From an uncultured Bacteroidota bacterium (GTDB lineage Bacteria > Bacteroidota > Bacteroidia > Flavobacteriales > Flavobacteriaceae): a stretch of 64,000 nucleotides of DNA. Location: assembly GCA_902566635.1 (NCBI GenBank), contig CACFJP010000003.1, positions 1 to 64,000 on the forward strand, in the 5' to 3' direction. The notes below the pieces were generated by a model, which was not told the DNA's origin, ran no database searches, and saw nothing but the letters and a program-made list of their open reading frames with translations. Made by a program: the position numbers and the translations under genes. Shown one piece after another: positions 62,845-64,000 of the stretch. The first letter of the stretch is position 1; each line of letters starts with the position of its first letter.

Positions 62845-62876
62845 TTGCTATTATTTTCAATATAATATTATGTTTC
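62845..62876 (+). promoter_or_regulatory. Promoter of the FucP-type transporter gene
   Basis: TTG (62845-62847), 21-base spacer, TATGTTTC (62869-62876; one mismatch to TAnnTTTG). Predicts a leader of about 28 bases before the ATG at 62911. Confidence 0.55.
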
Positions 62877-62910
62877 AAATTCAATTATTTATCTTGACAA
62901 AAAATAACCA

Positions 62911-64000
62911 ATGAATACCAACACAAACAACAAAATTGCGATTGCCATAATCGCAGGCCTTTTTTTTATTTTCGGTTTTGTAACCTGGGTCAATGGGGCT
63001 TTAATTCCCTTTATGAAGACCATTAATGAACTCACTGAAGCGCAGTCATATCTTGTTGCTTCTGCATCCTACATTTCTTTTGTCGTCATGGCACTACCTG
63101 CCTCATATCTATTGCAGAAAGTAGGATATAAAATAGGAATGTCTATCGGACTTTTTATCATGGCAGCAGGAGCTTTGCTTTTTATTCCAGCTGCCGAAGC
63201 AAGAACCTACTGGATGTTTTTGACTGGAATTTTTATTCAAGGTACTGGAATGACGATTCTACAAACTGCTGCAAACCCATACATCACGATTCTTGGTCCC
63301 ATCGAAAGTGGTGCTCAACGCATTGCCATCATGGGCATTGCTAACAAAGTCGCTGGTGCTTTGGGTTCACTCATTTTTGGTGCCATTCTTCTCAAAGGGA
63401 TCGATGAAGTCAACGCTCAACTTGACAGTGTTTCTGCGAGTGAAAAAGCCTTACTGCTCGATCAAATGGCTGATAGTGTATATACACCTTATGTCATCAT
63501 GGCGATTGTACTATTTGTCTTATGCTTACTGATGCGCAAGGCTCCTTTGCCAAACGTAGATGCAGCCTTGGATGACAATGAACAGTCAAGTGAGAAGTCG
63601 CAAAAAACAATTTTTCATTTCCCTCATTTATGGCTTGGAATGCTAACCTTATTCGTCTATGTCGGTGCTGAAGTGATTGCTGGAGATTCCATCATTGCCT
63701 ATGGAATTGCTTTGGGCATCTCAGCTTCAACAGCCAAGTTTTTTACCACCTTTACCCTCATGGCAATGGTGTTCACTTATGCCCTCGGAGTTATTTTAAT
63801 TCCAAAATATATCAGCCAACAAAAGGCACTACAGATCAGTGCTCTTTTGGGGATTGTTTTTAGTATTTTAATACTAATGACTGATGGCTTTACATCTGTT
63901 TTATTTGTTGCTGCCTTAGGTATCGCCAATGCTTTGGTTTGGCCTGCTGTATGGCCTCTCACACTTGAAGGCTTGGGTAGGCACACCAAAACGGCATCTG
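62911..64000 (+). CDS. FucP-type sugar:H+ symporter (MFS), partial
   Basis: The first 363 codons of a major facilitator of the L-fucose permease group; the gene continues past the window. Motifs include FGFVTWVNGALIPFMK in helix 1, QTAANPYI in helix 4-5, and a charged central loop (about 215-232). Relatives import fucose, glucose/galactose or GlcNAc with protons; the substrate cannot be told from here. About 11 membrane segments are visible. Confidence 0.92.
   Translation, partial: MNTNTNNKIAIAIIAGLFFIFGFVTWVNGALIPFMKTINELTEAQSYLVASASYISFVVMALPASYLLQKVGYKIGMSIGLFIMAAGALLFIPAAEARTYWMFLTGIFIQGTGMTILQTAANPYITILGPIESGAQRIAIMGIANKVAGALGSLIFGAILLKGIDEVNAQLDSVSASEKALLLDQMADSVYTPYVIMAIVLFVLCLLMRKAPLPNVDAALDDNEQSSEKSQKTIFHFPHLWLGMLTLFVYVGAEVIAGDSIIAYGIALGISASTAKFFTTFTLMAMVFTYALGVILIPKYISQQKALQISALLGIVFSILILMTDGFTSVLFVAALGIANALVWPAVWPLTLEGLGRHTKTAS

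Larger units (their letters stand above)
62626..62910. other. Divergent intergenic region with two promoters
   Basis: AT-rich spacer between the aquaglyceroporin and the sugar transporter. Besides the two promoters listed separately I see no reading frame, palindrome or operator that stands out. Confidence 0.5.

Overview
The window looks like a chromosome segment of a marine-type flavobacterium (Bacteroidota, probably Flavobacteriaceae). It is AT-rich, densely packed and mostly ordinary core genome. The assignment rests on gldK-gldL-gldM-gldN of the type IX secretion/gliding machinery, a mevalonate pathway (class II HMG-CoA reductase, GYDIA-type GHMP kinase, diphosphomevalonate decarboxylase, mevalonate kinase), Bacteroidota-only families (DUF4271, DUF4296, Bacteroidota-type LptE), and promoters of the Bacteroidota type (TTG about 19-21 bases before TAnnTTTG). 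No insertion sequence, prophage, CRISPR array or defence island was seen.

Layout. 0.3-2.5 kb: mevalonate genes on the minus strand. 2.6-7.5 kb: peptide transporter and thioredoxin-like protein facing a surE-lpxB-NlpC block. 7.6-10.8 kb: tail-specific protease and a lone peptide-type ABC permease. 10.8-17.8 kb: purH-mreB-mreC-mreD-mrdA-rodA, cell shape. 17.9-20.3 kb: groES-groEL and a GAF-type methionine sulfoxide reductase. 20.4-24.6 kb: miaB, a sigma-54 activator, lptE, a repeat protein and secG. 25.0-33.6 kb: topA, an arginase-like protein and gldKLMN. 33.6-35.4 kb: a zone of gene decay with one small intact gene. 35.4-39.1 kb: mvaD, mevalonate kinase, a UbiA prenyltransferase and a pseudouridine synthase. 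39.2-46.9 kb: tRNA-Phe, coaX, envelope genes including lptC, a CorC-like protein and a periplasmic PPIase. 46.9-57.5 kb: ruvC, hemW, an M20 peptidase, tRNA-Leu, hemD, dolichol-phosphate-mannose-type synthase, pyrC, tyrS and a LuxE-like protein. 57.6-61.8 kb: PhoB/PhoR-like two-component pair, trmB, alkyltransferase-like protein, mrp and a NifU-like protein. 61.9-64.0 kb: aquaglyceroporin and the start of a FucP-type sugar transporter that runs off the window.

Functional links. Several genes serve the outer membrane and envelope (lpxB, lptC, lptE, secG, the PPIase, gldKLMN, mre/mrd). The two mevalonate clusters supply isoprenoids, with the UbiA enzyme as a nearby consumer.

The most unusual content is what has been lost. 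Reading intergenic DNA in all frames gives a broken FAD-dependent oxidoreductase behind gldN, a remnant of a SulP anion permease between miaB and topA, a small membrane-protein gene with three in-frame stops, and a probable N-terminal scrap of comEC. Genes overlap or abut, converge with no spacer, and some promoters sit only a few bases from the start codon. Together this suggests a lineage undergoing genome streamlining. I did not find a clearly new multi-gene system. The nearest candidates are the GYDIA kinase as the missing phosphomevalonate kinase, the arginase-fold protein without metal ligands next to the T9SS genes, and a sigma-54-like promoter at groES.
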